The notes: generated from the letters alone by a model not told the origin. A stretch of DNA of 64,000 nt from Leishmania infantum JPCM5 (GCF_000002875.2 NC_009419.2:242433-306432); one strand, 5' to 3'; shown: positions 32,001-41,110, counted from the first letter of the stretch. Numbers and translations are program-made.

Positions 32001-33561
32001 CGCCGTGCGCGTCCTTCATCAGCACGCCATCGCCACGATTGAGCCTGCTGATGTGCTCGCCACCATCACGCATGCCTCTCCTGCTGCGTACGCGGTGGGG
32101 CAGGGACTGCTGTTCTTTGATCTAGCGTGCGGCGGTGGCATGCGCATGGTGGACGGGGCGCGGTGCGTGTGGGAGGTGCGCGGGCTGGCGGAAGCCAACG
32201 ACGCACCGCAGGTGTTGTACCCGGAGCGACCAAGCACATACGAGGAATTGCTACGCGCCCTGGTGAGTCCCCACTACAGTCCTCATCGTCTGCCCCGAGC
32301 GGCGCAGCTGATGTATGCGCGCGAGCAACGGCGAGAGACCGCAGCGTACGCGCGCCAGCGGGCCACTGGGTGGTGCCCGTCTCTTCTGCGGCGAATGCGC
32401 GAGATAGCCGAGCCGTTCATTCGGACTGCGCAGCTTCTCCGCACAGACGTGTTGGCGCCCATCGAGGCAGCCGCCGCTGCAGCCGAAGAACGAGCTTTGC
32501 GCGTTTGCAGCGCTCCTGAAACGGCCCCTTCCACCACCGTCAAAGGAGGCGCCACGGCGGCGGCGCGGGCTGGCTGTTCTTCAGCGAGCATTGCACCGCA
32601 GTGCATGTCGCGCGTCTTACCAATTTGCTTTGGTCAGCTCGATAATGGCGAGGCCATCCGCTACTGGCACGTGAGCGAGGTGCTTCCCTCGCTCTCCGAG
32701 TCATGCGCATCGTCCACGCCGGCAGCAGCATCGGAGCCGCAGGTGATCCAGCGCCTGGTGCCAGGGATCTCCACGGGCAGTGTGTTAGGGTACATCAGCA
32801 CTGCTCCGGGGCACACATACGGCGCTGACGCAATTGGCGTTCTTCTCTGCGGGCACCCGGCCGCAACCAGCGGCAATCGCGGTGTCCTCTGGCAGCGCTT
32901 GGCGACTGTCGCCCGACTCTCACTGCTCTTCTGTGGGGTGTTGGCGCCGGCCATACCCCCGGCCATCAGGCGACCCTTGCCTGCATCCTTTGCTTCTGGT
33001 GCTCCCTCCCCCGCTCCTGAGAGCAGTAGCGCCTACACGGCGTCCCTACCCCCGTTGGCCGTGCTCCTCAGCCATGGCAGTCGCTGGCTCCCCCCCACCC
33101 TTCAGCCACCGCAGCAGTTTGGTGCCTATCAGAGGAAGCGGCCCGCTGCCGGCGCTGGAGCAGAAGTTGAGTACGCCGATGTGGCGTGGGTGCGCGATTC
33201 AACGGCTGCCCTTTCCAACGCGGCGGCCAACACAGCTTATGTCCAATATGTGGTGGACCAAGTAAACCCCTTCACGGCTTTGAGGACCTCGCGCGCGGCG
33301 CTGCAGAGAGAGGTGGCGCGAAGGGAACTGTACCGGCACGAGCAGCTCGCACAACTGAGTCATTACCACCGTGTGCTAAGCACTCAGTGGCCGATGGAAA
33401 TGCCAGCCGCGGCGCGGGAAGAGCAGGTGCGGCTGGAAATGCGCTTTGAGGAACTGCAACGTGGTCTACAGTCCGCGGCGCCGCCACCAGCAACAGTGAG
33501 TTGCCTTTCCCTCCCATCCACGATTGGTGGACCCGGCAGGAGCGAGCGCATAGTGGTGTAG
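26065..33561 (+). CDS. Candidate SPAG17/PF6-like central-pair protein
   Basis: A 2498-residue protein, close in size to SPAG17/PF6 (about 2200-2300 residues), a scaffold of the C1a projection of the axonemal central pair. The best hint is the C-terminal half, where short beta-hairpin motifs with a Gly turn recur: LFPSGAIMVRR (about 1663), VFPDGTTITT (about 1813), RRPDGTSVSAS and FGDGTILQRR (about 1913). SPAG17 proteins carry similar 'pDG' hairpins. A helical block ENLMPRIYEHMLQQAFLY lies near 1187. Between are long Ala/Ser/Thr-rich linkers, and the last 90 residues look helical (near ALQREVARRELYRHEQL). There is no signal peptide or membrane helix. A flagellated parasite is expected to carry this gene, but I rest the call on hairpin pattern and length only. 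It could be another large flagellar protein. Confidence 0.5.
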   Translation: MESSISERHHVLACATTLHVTLLTSHYAEVSQRDDAAAASSNNAPAGHRREAPPSIKASSSTNTKVAGSEEVELYSCSTAVEQLDTVARVLCSILRQQSSASEGGAADAARRIQMAKAVRDNVVPWFEVAAAAAAVQGDEPHVHCLPTHSSESPGDSYLSLAPALSITTPSLHAAGAKEGGSQRPAGGNGRRNTPQQQRPSSVRLSTSRSSMHSSSMLSGMQRHMSEMEREQRQLYLAKELPPCELVMIPGETPASAPSYVIFVYRLAHEEGVLAELSALSAEERSSSAEKMDVPAADSFEPSGREKRDTCGFQAAAIVTRAFWSTIRPILRDHLHATNSSVVPAHVPVVWAMADPRMVSGFLPYTSDGTDHVFSPYACPVPVSPSSMHIPDEAAAVERWVRLVPRTAFYLYDPSASSAAAQDTLGVLQAHLAKWTYSQASSPRGPRPFSSGNTKKSMPPQRGGASPQTGAATKATRASGPVPSGSRGSKSRSGRGAAAVNASALAPSASHQTALQSRQLSMGIDLQATPAEFPYCTTNPRSLAYYLYSRGVASASPPQVAALAAPSPSPAGLEGELTLYLSKMAAFQQAVMTASDADMAGSATEGSFERMWCAHAPLLRWVHAYLSDSAAALAASSSAVEQVSSGADGDPRTGHQRPSVAFEKVVHLSLSRLLPDDSRWPLPLWKVAALPIAPVPPLTLHCRGPDDAATSASVATDSIVQWAAAVLSVVVDYGKTAGGTEGNSKAPLMPLLSRLVRLIDAYNGWSLNNSLTPARGASNDGRNGTRGVAAEKAAGDHSVDASATVQRSIPSACCTGGVFNIMSAVCAWMATVSESLLLQKPSCELTALCATAESPVSRSAGGHLVSDAATAMSIPPSGLFRRYARPFQKLSVPSSGGAKALMNAGTLAATVPRLPTTTETRTSDAAAAAAQEGKRCAVTASARVHHHNADVVLPPYPQEVSWMIRHVIAKNAGHFEVNVARGTDTVTPTAARTGFPPSMLDLATGGSSSLATRQSTMATMTITTPSTGLLLQQQRRRLRWQTSGVAAKLQPYSQGVHLIKEMARNLLGRRPLAEAAVALQEALESTLAAPQCEVAAGEGRGGNVSAPSHQSRKKHRGGSADGSTAGTEQVSALGLLQRYLVSVDPMQAHLATKSKPVALQRPALLTELHQSKESSENEMLATRAAAENLMPRIYEHMLQQAFLYQLLRETKLQSTRHSASLPSHGHTSAADREEVVCADDDWSVTQQLPVQAIAASIVDFQERFGAHNVAWRSCAFHYRSLQSPTATAAGSAGRGIDAVASTEEDKDGEVHRTSAYAHNALNVHPTRRATHMWVAGVVVPDVQMAEYIKKGRGPHSDAKAWQSSRPSLGQRRSRRWVDMVPRAGTVTSVEVYALWQSLLQQQQGSDVTMQLRAGPAELTMRAMHDLISQYVQRHAEVSTSLVGVSGVPSAPSESAMATESSPMRFDIHETLYPFGDAVLEVWVSEAQRLCRYIKATEVSATLHATPSSTGVGNVHLTVHWDDGLLFTCTRGSGRQDCSSMVPPIDLTLTTCNAVFQWRDGESRIRLRYYPNTSSCTTAAAAVSLKELSGQQTATLPQGGVMETCAVLLEERVTLYCVHHCPTEITAATSVELEASSEKETSCEVDERTGVVQRFYASGMQQLLFPSGAIMVRRPLKPVVATSAAPKSTSPYCDTLVTLDGRCFVCNGSSTGGASANAPAAGSKTVHPSAFQRVQVRIARANSKGMKSSTGAHDAQAPPFIHTEITYDAVHHCHIRSRQDGLTVTEYESLASYSETDAKKNGGRAGAMLARVVVFPDGTTITTVAPREARRRALVRRPDGTSVSASLSSPTLCALLEELQAVEDSLFGAAADAAELSVRWCVEASTMPRVYLAPAPVGSSEEARECKALFVAVFGDGTILQRRWAAAPTLPAAFSTVGTEANADEDDGLEGEEGGEGGANSTPAYRGGTFETVLARPSTSAVRVLHQHAIATIEPADVLATITHASPAAYAVGQGLLFFDLACGGGMRMVDGARCVWEVRGLAEANDAPQVLYPERPSTYEELLRALVSPHYSPHRLPRAAQLMYAREQRRETAAYARQRATGWCPSLLRRMREIAEPFIRTAQLLRTDVLAPIEAAAAAAEERALRVCSAPETAPSTTVKGGATAAARAGCSSASIAPQCMSRVLPICFGQLDNGEAIRYWHVSEVLPSLSESCASSTPAAASEPQVIQRLVPGISTGSVLGYISTAPGHTYGADAIGVLLCGHPAATSGNRGVLWQRLATVARLSLLFCGVLAPAIPPAIRRPLPASFASGAPSPAPESSSAYTASLPPLAVLLSHGSRWLPPTLQPPQQFGAYQRKRPAAGAGAEVEYADVAWVRDSTAALSNAAANTAYVQYVVDQVNPFTALRTSRAALQREVARRELYRHEQLAQLSHYHRVLSTQWPMEMPAAAREEQVRLEMRFEELQRGLQSAAPPPATVSCLSLPSTIGGPGRSERIVV

Positions 33562-34412
33562 AACGGTTAGCCGCAGACGTCTGTGCGACTAGCAACTAGC
33601 TCTTTCCTTTTTTTTTTCTCTACGGATGTAAATGAAGCTCATGCGTGTATGCCTGTCTGAGCGCACGCTGTCGTTCTTCTGGATAAGTCTCCAGTCCCGA
33701 CGCCGCGACGTCTTTGCTTGCGCGCTGGCACGTCTCTGCTCCACCGGAAAAGGAGTAGGTAAGCGTCGTGTGCTCATCCTCTGTACCCGGCTCTCGCTCA
33801 TCCACTCGTTTCTTCTCGTCCCGCTCGGCAGCTGGTCGAGTCGTTTGTGGGCGTCGCTGATGTACGTTACAGCAAAGCAGAGGGAAAGGACACCGCGCTT
33901 TTTCATGTGTGCGCATGACAGCCCACATGTGAGGAGCCCCCACTCCACCCCACCCACACTCAACAAAAAACGTGGCGTTTCTTCCCGTCCCCTTTCCCCC
34001 TCTTGTAGGAGCGAGTAGGGGATGAAGATGGGCTATAAGCTTGTGTCTGTGTGTGTTTGAGAGTGTGGCTCTGCGAAAGCGGGCGCGTGGAGAGGTGACA
34101 AACCTCGTGCGTATGGGAATTGGTGTGGCGGAGTAAAGCGGACAGGCAGCCGTTTGCAGCGCGCGCGCCTCTAGGGACGCGTCACCCTTTTTGTACCAGG
34201 CGGCACTCACCCCCCCCTCCCCCACCACCTTTCTCCTCCACCGGCAAGTCCTTTTATGTATTCTTGTCTTCAGTCCTTTCAGCACCAGAAGCCGTACCCT
34301 CGCCGGTGGCGATGCAGGAGCGGACGCCGGCAAGCAGCTCTGCTCCATCCTTCCCTCGCACACACGGCCGCTTTCTCCTTCTTTGTCATACGCAACGGCA
34401 GCCCAGCACGCA
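33562..34412 (+). other. Intergenic spacer before the membrane-protein gene
   Basis: 850 bases with no gene. The frame of the next CDS is open from an earlier ATG at 34191, but that stretch overlaps the splice signal and is read as leader. Confidence 0.6.
34205..34248 (+). promoter_or_regulatory. Trans-splice acceptor of the membrane-protein gene
   Basis: A C/CT-rich tract ends at AG 34247-34248. A second AG at about 34270 is an alternative. Either site excludes the in-frame ATG at 34191 and supports ATG 34413. Confidence 0.45.
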
Positions 34413-35576
34413 ATGCTACCGTACGGCACTCTGTGGAAGCTGGACGAGATGCTGCACGCGGCTGCGCCGCCGCCGCGTCGCACGGCCGCGGTGCGTCGCC
34501 GTCAGGCGCTCTTCTACTTCTTCTGGGGAATTTCTCTTGTGTCGGTTTTCCTGGTTCCCTTTCATTACGCCTCGCTGCGACGCCTGCGTATCGACAGCGA
34601 GCGCGAGCTGCTCGGACTGGTGGCACCGACGGTGGATCTCACACAGCTCCACATGCGCCAGGACCAGGCGTTGCAGCGCCTTAGGGCGTGGAGTACAGCG
34701 CGCTGGGTCGACAAGCACCCCGAGAGGTGCGAGGACGACAACGTCGGTGACGCTGACGTCACGGCCGACTTCGCGCTGGCGTTCTACCTGCATCCGTTGT
34801 CACGCACGCGCCTCGACGGCGTCTTTGCGCACCCATACGTCCGAGCGGTTGCGGGGGGTGGCGTTGGAGTGCTGTGGCCACGCCTCGGCGACGCGGCAGA
34901 GGCACGCGACGCGCTGCAGCACGTGCCGCGTGCTCGCACACTGAGTGAGGTGGCGGTGGATGCTGCGAAAGACCCATCGAATCCGGCAAAATGTTTGATT
35001 GCTCTACGGCGCGATCTCCTGCAGGCAGGTGCCGAGGGCATCAACTACGAAGAAGAAAAAGATGACCTTATCAAAGCGCTGCAGGAGACGCTTTCTCAAG
35101 AGGCGGGGCTTTACTGCATCAACGTTGGCGGGCCTTCGGATGCTGCCAAGGTGGCAGTCGATGCCGTTGATGGGCAAGCAGCGACGGATAACGTACTGGC
35201 GGCGCTTCTCTTGTGGTTGGCGGGCAGACACAAGTGCAGCCATGCGCAGGAGGAAGCAATCAGCCGCGCCTTGGCTGCGTGTCAGGCGCCGCTCTCTCGC
35301 TCCCTGCGCATGAGTTTCGACTGGAGTGCTGCACCTGGCGCCGCGCGTGCCATGACACCCATCGTGGCCACCGTGCAAGAAGAGGAAGCGGCACCGCAGT
35401 ATCTGTGCCTGTGTAGCAAGCACGGCGTGCAGCCCCCAGCCGCCTTGGTGGAACCAAGCAGCGGCACGGCGACATCGCTGTTCCTCGTGGATCCTGCTCG
35501 ACTCGAGGCGAGCACGCAAACGTGCGCCGACGCCTGTCTGCGTAGCGGGAGCTTGTATGGGAAGGAGAGGGAGTGA
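34413..35576 (+). CDS. Unrecognised single-pass membrane protein
   Basis: A 387-residue protein of unknown function. A basic N-terminal stretch (RRTAAVRRRQ, about 22-31) is followed by one hydrophobic helix ALFYFFWGISLVSVFLVPF (about 32-50), then a 335-residue soluble part. By the positive-inside rule this would be a type II protein with its C-terminal domain in the lumen or outside. The domain contains several Cys (for example RCEDDN, KCLIAL, LYCINVGG, YLCLCSKHG) that could pair in an oxidising compartment. There is no C-terminal hydrophobic tail. I considered a GPI-transamidase accessory subunit, since trypanosomatids have their own, but I have no sequence basis for it. ATG 34413 is chosen over the upstream in-frame ATG 34191 because the likely splice acceptor lies between them. 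Confidence 0.7.
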   Translation: MLPYGTLWKLDEMLHAAAPPPRRTAAVRRRQALFYFFWGISLVSVFLVPFHYASLRRLRIDSERELLGLVAPTVDLTQLHMRQDQALQRLRAWSTARWVDKHPERCEDDNVGDADVTADFALAFYLHPLSRTRLDGVFAHPYVRAVAGGGVGVLWPRLGDAAEARDALQHVPRARTLSEVAVDAAKDPSNPAKCLIALRRDLLQAGAEGINYEEEKDDLIKALQETLSQEAGLYCINVGGPSDAAKVAVDAVDGQAATDNVLAALLLWLAGRHKCSHAQEEAISRALAACQAPLSRSLRMSFDWSAAPGAARAMTPIVATVQEEEAAPQYLCLCSKHGVQPPAALVEPSSGTATSLFLVDPARLEASTQTCADACLRSGSLYGKERE

Positions 35577-36179
35577 TCGCCTTGCCTCGAAGCCCCTCCC
35601 CCCACACACACACTCATTCCCCAGAAGACTCGACACCTGTGTAGTCACCAACGTGAGGCGCCGCATTTCCGTCATCTTTGGTCTCCCCCCTCCCCCTCCC
35701 CATGCACACACTGCGTGTGTAGGAGGTCGCGGAGATGAGGACCCCTGCCTTGCAAGCCCCCCCCCCTCTCGCGTTGGTACGGACCGTCTGGAGACGGGGA
35801 GGAAACCGGCAGGGGGGGGGCATAAACGACGGCGACATAAACGTGCATCGTGTAGCGCAGTAAGGAGAAATGCCCATTCGCACTTTTCGTTGCTCTTCCG
35901 CCCTTCACGAATCACGTGAGAGGGTGGCTTGGAGGTGCAACCATCAGCGAGTGGCGCAGCAAGCCTTGGCGCACACAGAAGCATACGCATACACATGCAC
36001 ACAGACGCGCGTCCACACCTGTTGTCGTCCATAATCACCTCTCCCCCTCCTTCTCATCCCCCTCCCTCCCTTTCTCCTCCCCCCATCCACCCACAGCACG
36101 ACGCACAATAGAGAGACGGCCTTGTTGTTTTGCACGCCCGCGGACTGTCCTTCCCTTTTGTTTTTCTTCCTAACGTGCT
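35577..36179 (+). other. Intergenic spacer before the Nup65-like gene
   Basis: 600 bases with no gene, containing C runs (35758-35767) and G runs (35811-35820) close together, then a CA-rich stretch and the splice signal. Confidence 0.6.
36036..36096 (+). promoter_or_regulatory. Strong trans-splice acceptor of the Nup65-like gene
   Basis: A nearly pure CT tract ends in CCACAG, with AG at 36095-36096. The leader is 83 nt before ATG 36180. Confidence 0.65.
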
Positions 36180-37973
36180 ATGTGGAAGCAGACAGTCGGC
36201 GACTGGCAGGAACGGCGGCAGCGGCGTCGCGGGGGACCAATCCCTGAATCTCCTCAAGTGAACGTGCCTGACTCTGCTGATGCCACGGAGAGCATCCTAC
36301 GAGGCTTTCTGCCGCGCGAGTTCCGCGATCATGTGCCGCAGTCCGCGTACCCGGCATCCGATGGACCTGAGACTCGCCCGCAGCCGTCACAGTACACACG
36401 ACTGGAGCAGCAGACGCTGGGCTGCTTCATTGCCTCGACGTGGGTTGTGGTGAGTGGGGTGCCGGCTGATGACGTCCTTGATGTGCGCGACTACTTCGAC
36501 GCCTACGTTGGTCGTACTGTGGCGCACTACCTGCCCCTCACCACATCTGCGCGGTCGGAGGTGTACATTCAGTTTGCGTCCCCGCTGCAAGCGGCGCAGG
36601 CGGTGCGCACCTCCTCGTACAGCTTCAACGTGGAGAAGGGGACGGCCGCAGAAAGTCTGCGCTCTTTCCCAGCCGCAGGCGGCATGCCAGAGAAGCCGCC
36701 GCGCAGTCTTGAGCTGGCTGTTGGTTGGTGCAGAGATCAGGTATTTCTTGAATGGCGCGAGCGTCTGCGACGTCAGCTGTTAGAGGCGCGGCCACAGAGC
36801 CAGGGTGGTGCGACGTTGGAGCCAGTGTCGTCGGTGGGGAAGGCACTGCACACGAGCGAGCTACCGAGCTCACGCTCGTCTGCGCCGCCGTCGCTCGAGT
36901 CTTCCGCCCGTGGTTCTGATGCAGCCGCGGCGACCGGTGGCGACGATGAAGACGCAGCCGCGCATCCGCTGCTTCCCCGTCATCGCGGGCGGCCATCAGG
37001 AACGCAATCTGTCAGTCATCGCTCTGCGACAGCAGAGACGTCGCAGTCTCGCCTTTCGGAGTCCGTCTCTGCGCGGACGGGCGCCGCTGCGCCGGGTAAC
37101 TCAGCAGCGGCGGTGCATCCGCTGGTGTCGGGCTCGAAGGACTACCGCCATTACAACGAGGCGTACCGCTGCGACAGCGGCTTCTTTTCCGATGGTCTCC
37201 ACAGCAGCTTCAACGGCGCTGGCAGGCAGCACACAACGCTGCTCAGTCTTTTCTTTCACCCGTGCTCATCCTCGCCCAGCGCGCGGTGGACGCGTTTTCT
37301 CTACTACCCTCTCCGATTCGTGGTTCTCCTGTCATGGACCTTGTGGAATATGCTGGCACAGCTCCTACCATCTCGATCGGCCGTTGTCTTGAAGGAGAGA
37401 CCGGCAAGTCGGCGCCAGCCCGAGGCCGCGCCTGGTGGGGTCGCCCCTGCCGCGGCCACGCAACCGCTGTCACCACCAAGGGTAATACCCCAGACGTCAC
37501 GGTGGAGGCTGCGTCGATCGCTGCGTGCCTCTGACGTGGTACCGGCCTCCGCGTCGCCGTTTGAGTACATGTCGTTTCTCTTGTACAAGTACATCCCGTT
37601 TGCACCAGAGCCAGAGGACGTTGATGTGGCACTGTGGAGTTGGCTCGTCCTGCACAATCCGTACCCGCAGCAGAGTCTTCGACTGCTGAAGCAGAGTCTA
37701 CTGGTGCGGCAGCGGGTCGTGAGCGCCATGACAGGACGTCTTCAAGCCGATGGTGGCCTCGACGTCGCCGCTGCGGACGTGTCGCAGTGGACAAGCTTCG
37801 AGAAGGTAGGCGTCATGGGTGGGGAGCGGCTCACCGGGTGGGAAGCGCAACAGCCGGTGAAGTGTCGTCAGGAGCTACCGGTGCTGCTGGCGTGGAGGCC
37901 TGCATGGTGGTTCGCGCGCTACTCCTCCCTCTCTCTTTTTATGCTCGTGGCGCTAGTCTACTGGTACGCCTAG
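36180..37973 (+). CDS. Nup65-like nucleoporin with Nup53-type RRM and tail anchor
   Basis: A 597-residue protein. Residues about 82-154 resemble the RRM-like domain of Nup35/Nup53: TWVVVSGVPADDVLDVRDYF, a GRTVAHYLP strand, then EVYIQFASPLQAAQAVRTSS. The C-terminus ends in one hydrophobic helix (about 576-597, YSSLSLFMLVALVYWYA), and a second hydrophobic, amphipathic stretch lies near 370-398 (YYPLRFVVLLSWTLWNMLAQ). T. brucei has a pore protein, TbNup65, described with an RRM and a C-terminal membrane helix; this architecture fits an orthologue that would help anchor the pore scaffold to the nuclear envelope. The middle is Ser/Ala-rich and disordered, with no FG repeats. Weak points are the divergence of the RRM and lack of an alignment. 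Confidence 0.65.
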   Translation: MWKQTVGDWQERRQRRRGGPIPESPQVNVPDSADATESILRGFLPREFRDHVPQSAYPASDGPETRPQPSQYTRLEQQTLGCFIASTWVVVSGVPADDVLDVRDYFDAYVGRTVAHYLPLTTSARSEVYIQFASPLQAAQAVRTSSYSFNVEKGTAAESLRSFPAAGGMPEKPPRSLELAVGWCRDQVFLEWRERLRRQLLEARPQSQGGATLEPVSSVGKALHTSELPSSRSSAPPSLESSARGSDAAAATGGDDEDAAAHPLLPRHRGRPSGTQSVSHRSATAETSQSRLSESVSARTGAAAPGNSAAAVHPLVSGSKDYRHYNEAYRCDSGFFSDGLHSSFNGAGRQHTTLLSLFFHPCSSSPSARWTRFLYYPLRFVVLLSWTLWNMLAQLLPSRSAVVLKERPASRRQPEAAPGGVAPAAATQPLSPPRVIPQTSRWRLRRSLRASDVVPASASPFEYMSFLLYKYIPFAPEPEDVDVALWSWLVLHNPYPQQSLRLLKQSLLVRQRVVSAMTGRLQADGGLDVAAADVSQWTSFEKVGVMGGERLTGWEAQQPVKCRQELPVLLAWRPAWWFARYSSLSLFMLVALVYWYA

Positions 37974-39891
37974 GTGACTCAGCAACGTTTGTGACGGGGC
38001 GGAGCAGTGCTCGGCGCCTGCCCAGTTGTCCGTGTGCGTCTGGGTTTGTTTGATGGTGGTCGTGATGATGATACGGGATTCGTGGTATCGGGGATCGCAT
38101 CGAAACCAATGCGATACGCGGCGGCACCTGCCCGAAAGCCGCGTGCAGAGACATCTTCTACTTCGATAACTGGGTGTGGGCGTGCTGCACCGAAATCACG
38201 CGACACGCATACCCTCTTCCGGCCTTGCCATCTGACGCGACTTTGTCTCATCGCCCCACCCCACCCCCACCCGTCCACGCTCTCTGGTGTCTGGTATTTC
38301 ATGCATGGCAAGGTGGGGGTGAGGTGGCACAGCATGAGGTGGAAGCTGAGAGCGTTGCTAGTGATTTGTGCCCTGTGCATATCCCGCCCTGCTCACCGCG
38401 CAGACACTCGCCAACGGCTGTCGGAAGCGAGCATAAAGTTCGTCGTCGCACTTGAGCATTCCTTTGCTGCCGTACCCACATCTTGCAATGCAACCGGCAA
38501 CTGACGCCATCTCGCCCCTCCTCCCCCCTCCCCCACCCTACTTTTCGCTCTCTCATTCTCCTTTGTTGCCATCCTCCTCACATGGCCGCGCGCATGCGAA
38601 TCCGATCTATTGACCTCCCGGCCCTTACCTTGTCGCCTTGATGTCCTACGCCTCTTGCTCTTCACATATGCCTCTTACTTGACGGCACACACACACACAC
38701 ATGTACGCGCATTATATACATGTATATACGTACACCCACATACGCACGAGATGTCTTCCGCGTCAGCCATCGTTTGAGTCAGGTTGTCTGTCTGTGTGTC
38801 TGTGTCATCAGTACGTGTAACGAAGGCACCCCCGACCCACAAGCAGGACGAAAGAGAACGCGATCAACACTCTCAGTGCACTCTACCTTCCTTGAAAAAG
38901 AGCTGTCCCTTCCGTGCTCTCTTGCCTATTCTTTGTGTCTGTTTTTCCGATTGCGTGCCTGTGCATATTGACTCCTCTGTCTCCGTCACTCCGCACAGTC
39001 TACATCGACCTTTTTCTTGTGTGTGTTTCTTGTCCTTCCTCTAGTGCGCTGTCGCCAGCGTCTCCTCCCTTGATTTAGGCTTGTCATAATAACATCTCCA
39101 ACCCCCACACACACACACTACCGCTCAAACACGCACACCGGCCTTTGGAGTTGTCAATCTCAACAGAAAACGTACCTCTACATTTTTCTATTGTTTCTTC
39201 CTGTCTAGCTCGCCGACTCCTCGTCTTCCTCCACACCCATCAGCGTCTCTCGGCTCCTCCTCTCTCATCTGGGCACGGAGAACACCTCCCTTCGCCACCA
39301 GGCATACTTCGTTGAAAAGAAGTATGAAGCACGCGTAGACAAGTGCAATCGCGCAACCCGCGGACACCATAACGCTAACCCCTCCTCCTCCAACAACGAA
39401 AAAAGAAAACAGAATTGTCTCTTACCCTATTTTTTATCGTTGTTTTGGGTTACTTTGTTATTTTCTATTCTTTCCTTCTCTTATCTCTCTGCCTCTCTCG
39501 ACATCCCATCGTCGTCCCTCGGTGTTTTTCTGTCGCTCCCTCTTCCTCCGTTTCTTCCTTTTTCTTTGTGGGGAGGTAAGAGAGTTTCATGCGAGCGGGT
39601 GTGACTTTTGTATGTTAGCATCACTGGTTTCCCCTGTCCCCTTTTCCCCACGCTTTCCTTGCGCGCTCTCCTTTTTGGACTTCGCCGTTTCGCGCACGTG
39701 ACACTGACAGCATCATTGACGCTCGCAGGTGAAGCCGGTGGTGCGAAGCAAAGAAAAACCCGCGGAAAAGGTCGCGAGCAGCACGCACTCCCCTCCCCCT
39801 CCTCCTCTCTCCCCTCCACCTTTTCCGGTCGCCATTGCAGTACTTTCCACCGAACGGTAAGAGCTGCTGCACTCGTCCCCTTGGGCTCGGT
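37974..39891 (+). other. Intergenic spacer, Nup65-like gene to phosphodiesterase
   Basis: About 1.9 kb with no credible CDS. It holds a short AC repeat at 38687-38701, AT-rich alternation (38711-38730) and long pyrimidine stretches at 39420-39560. Confidence 0.6.
39787..39840 (+). promoter_or_regulatory. Strong trans-splice acceptor of the phosphodiesterase gene
   Basis: A dense CT tract, AG-free from 39784, runs to CATTGCAG with AG at 39839-39840. The leader is 51 nt before ATG 39892. Confidence 0.65.
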
Positions 39892-41010
39892 ATGCCTCGC
39901 CAGCATCATCATCTTCACGTTGGTGGCACCGTGTCGGCAGCCGTCCGTGCGCTCGCCGTCGCCGTCGCCGCCCTCGTCATCTCTGCAGGTGCCGCGGCAG
40001 CCATCAAGGTGAGCTTCGTCTCCGATGTGCACTACGATCCAGCTTACGGTACGGCTAGCGCCCATGGCACCTGCAACACCACGTCGGCCTCGCCCTTTGG
40101 CCAGCCCGGCTGTGACTCACCCGCAGCGCTCCTGGCCATTGCCACCAGCGACATCATGATGCAGCGCCCCACCTACACGTTCTTCGCGGGTGATTGGCAG
40201 CGGCATGGTATGAGTTCCACGTCGCTGACAACGTCCGACGTGTTTGAGCCGCTGTCGCAGTACTTTGCGCGCATCGTGGATGTCTCTAAGGACCCTAGCT
40301 TCAACAGACCGCCCATGACGACCGTCCTCGGCAACAACGACGTCATTCCAAACTACTTCTTCAACATCACGGCCACCCCGCACACCACCCTGAATACGCA
40401 GATCGGCATAATGGAGCATTACAAGCTGCTGAACACGACGCAAGGAACGGTGATGTCCGAGTGCGGCTACTACAGCGGCATCGCCAGCGCTCATCTGCGC
40501 GTACTGGGCGTGCACACCCTGGTGTGGACATACAATCTGTCACCGGCCCTTCCCGACACCGAGACGGACCCGTGTGGACAGCTGGCCTGGATGGAGAGCG
40601 AGATCAACGCGGCTCGCGCTGCAGGGCAGAAGGTGATCATCATTGGTCACATCCCTCCACAGCCCGATGTCTTCCGCGTAATCAACCGCGGCGCCGTCGG
40701 CCCCGTGGAGGACGACATGTACTGGAAGCCCATGTACCAGAACGCCTACACCTCCCTGCTGTCGAGCAACAGGGACATCATTGTCCTTCAGCTCTTCGGT
40801 CACAGCCACCGCTTTGCTGTCCTCGGCGACGAGGAGATGGGGGTGCCGCTCATCGTCATCAACGCCATGACCCCGCTGTACGGCAACCAGCCCGCGTACC
40901 TCATCGGCGACTTCGACACGGCCACGTGGAAGCTCAAGACCTTGAGGCAGCGGTTTGCCCAAGCCGCCTTTGTTCAATGGAGCAGTGGTCTGGAGGTGGC
41001 CGCCGCCCTG
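39892..41010 (+). CDS. Secreted acid-sphingomyelinase-like phosphodiesterase, cut by assembly gap
   Basis: 373 residues are visible before the run of N. A signal peptide covers about residues 1-37 (hydrophobic ALAVAVAALVISAGAAAA). The calcineurin-type metallophosphoesterase motifs follow in order: SDVHYD (D45, H47), AGDW (D101), GNND (147-150, usually GNH[DE]), IIGHIPPQP (H253) and FGHSHR (H304, H306). SPFGQPGCDSP resembles the Cys-containing segment after the first motif in ASM-like phosphodiesterases. Several N-x-S/T sites and paired Cys fit a secreted or lysosomal enzyme. Family members split sphingomyelin or nucleotide phosphodiesters; the substrate here is unknown. The frame is still open at the gap. 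The family's Cys-rich C-terminal tail seems to reappear after it, joined to an invertase. An in-frame TTG start at 39835 is rejected because it lies before the splice site. Confidence 0.85.
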
Positions 41011-41110
41011 NNNNNNNNNNNNNNNNNNNNNNNNNNNNNNNNNNNNNNNNNNNNNNNNNNNNNNNNNNNNNNNNNNNNNNNNNNNNNNNNNNNNNNNNNN
41101 NNNNNNNNNN
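41011..41110. other. Assembly gap of 100 N
   Basis: A run of exactly 100 N, the usual placeholder for a gap of unknown size. It interrupts an open reading frame. Confidence 0.99.

Noticed and set aside
34191..34412. Upstream in-frame ATG extending the membrane protein by 74 residues
   Set aside because: It lies before the pyrimidine tract and AG acceptor, so it would not be in the mature mRNA.
34413..35576. Idea that this is a kinetoplastid GPI-transamidase subunit
   Set aside because: Only the single N-terminal helix is compatible; there is no C-terminal membrane helix and no motif I can point to.
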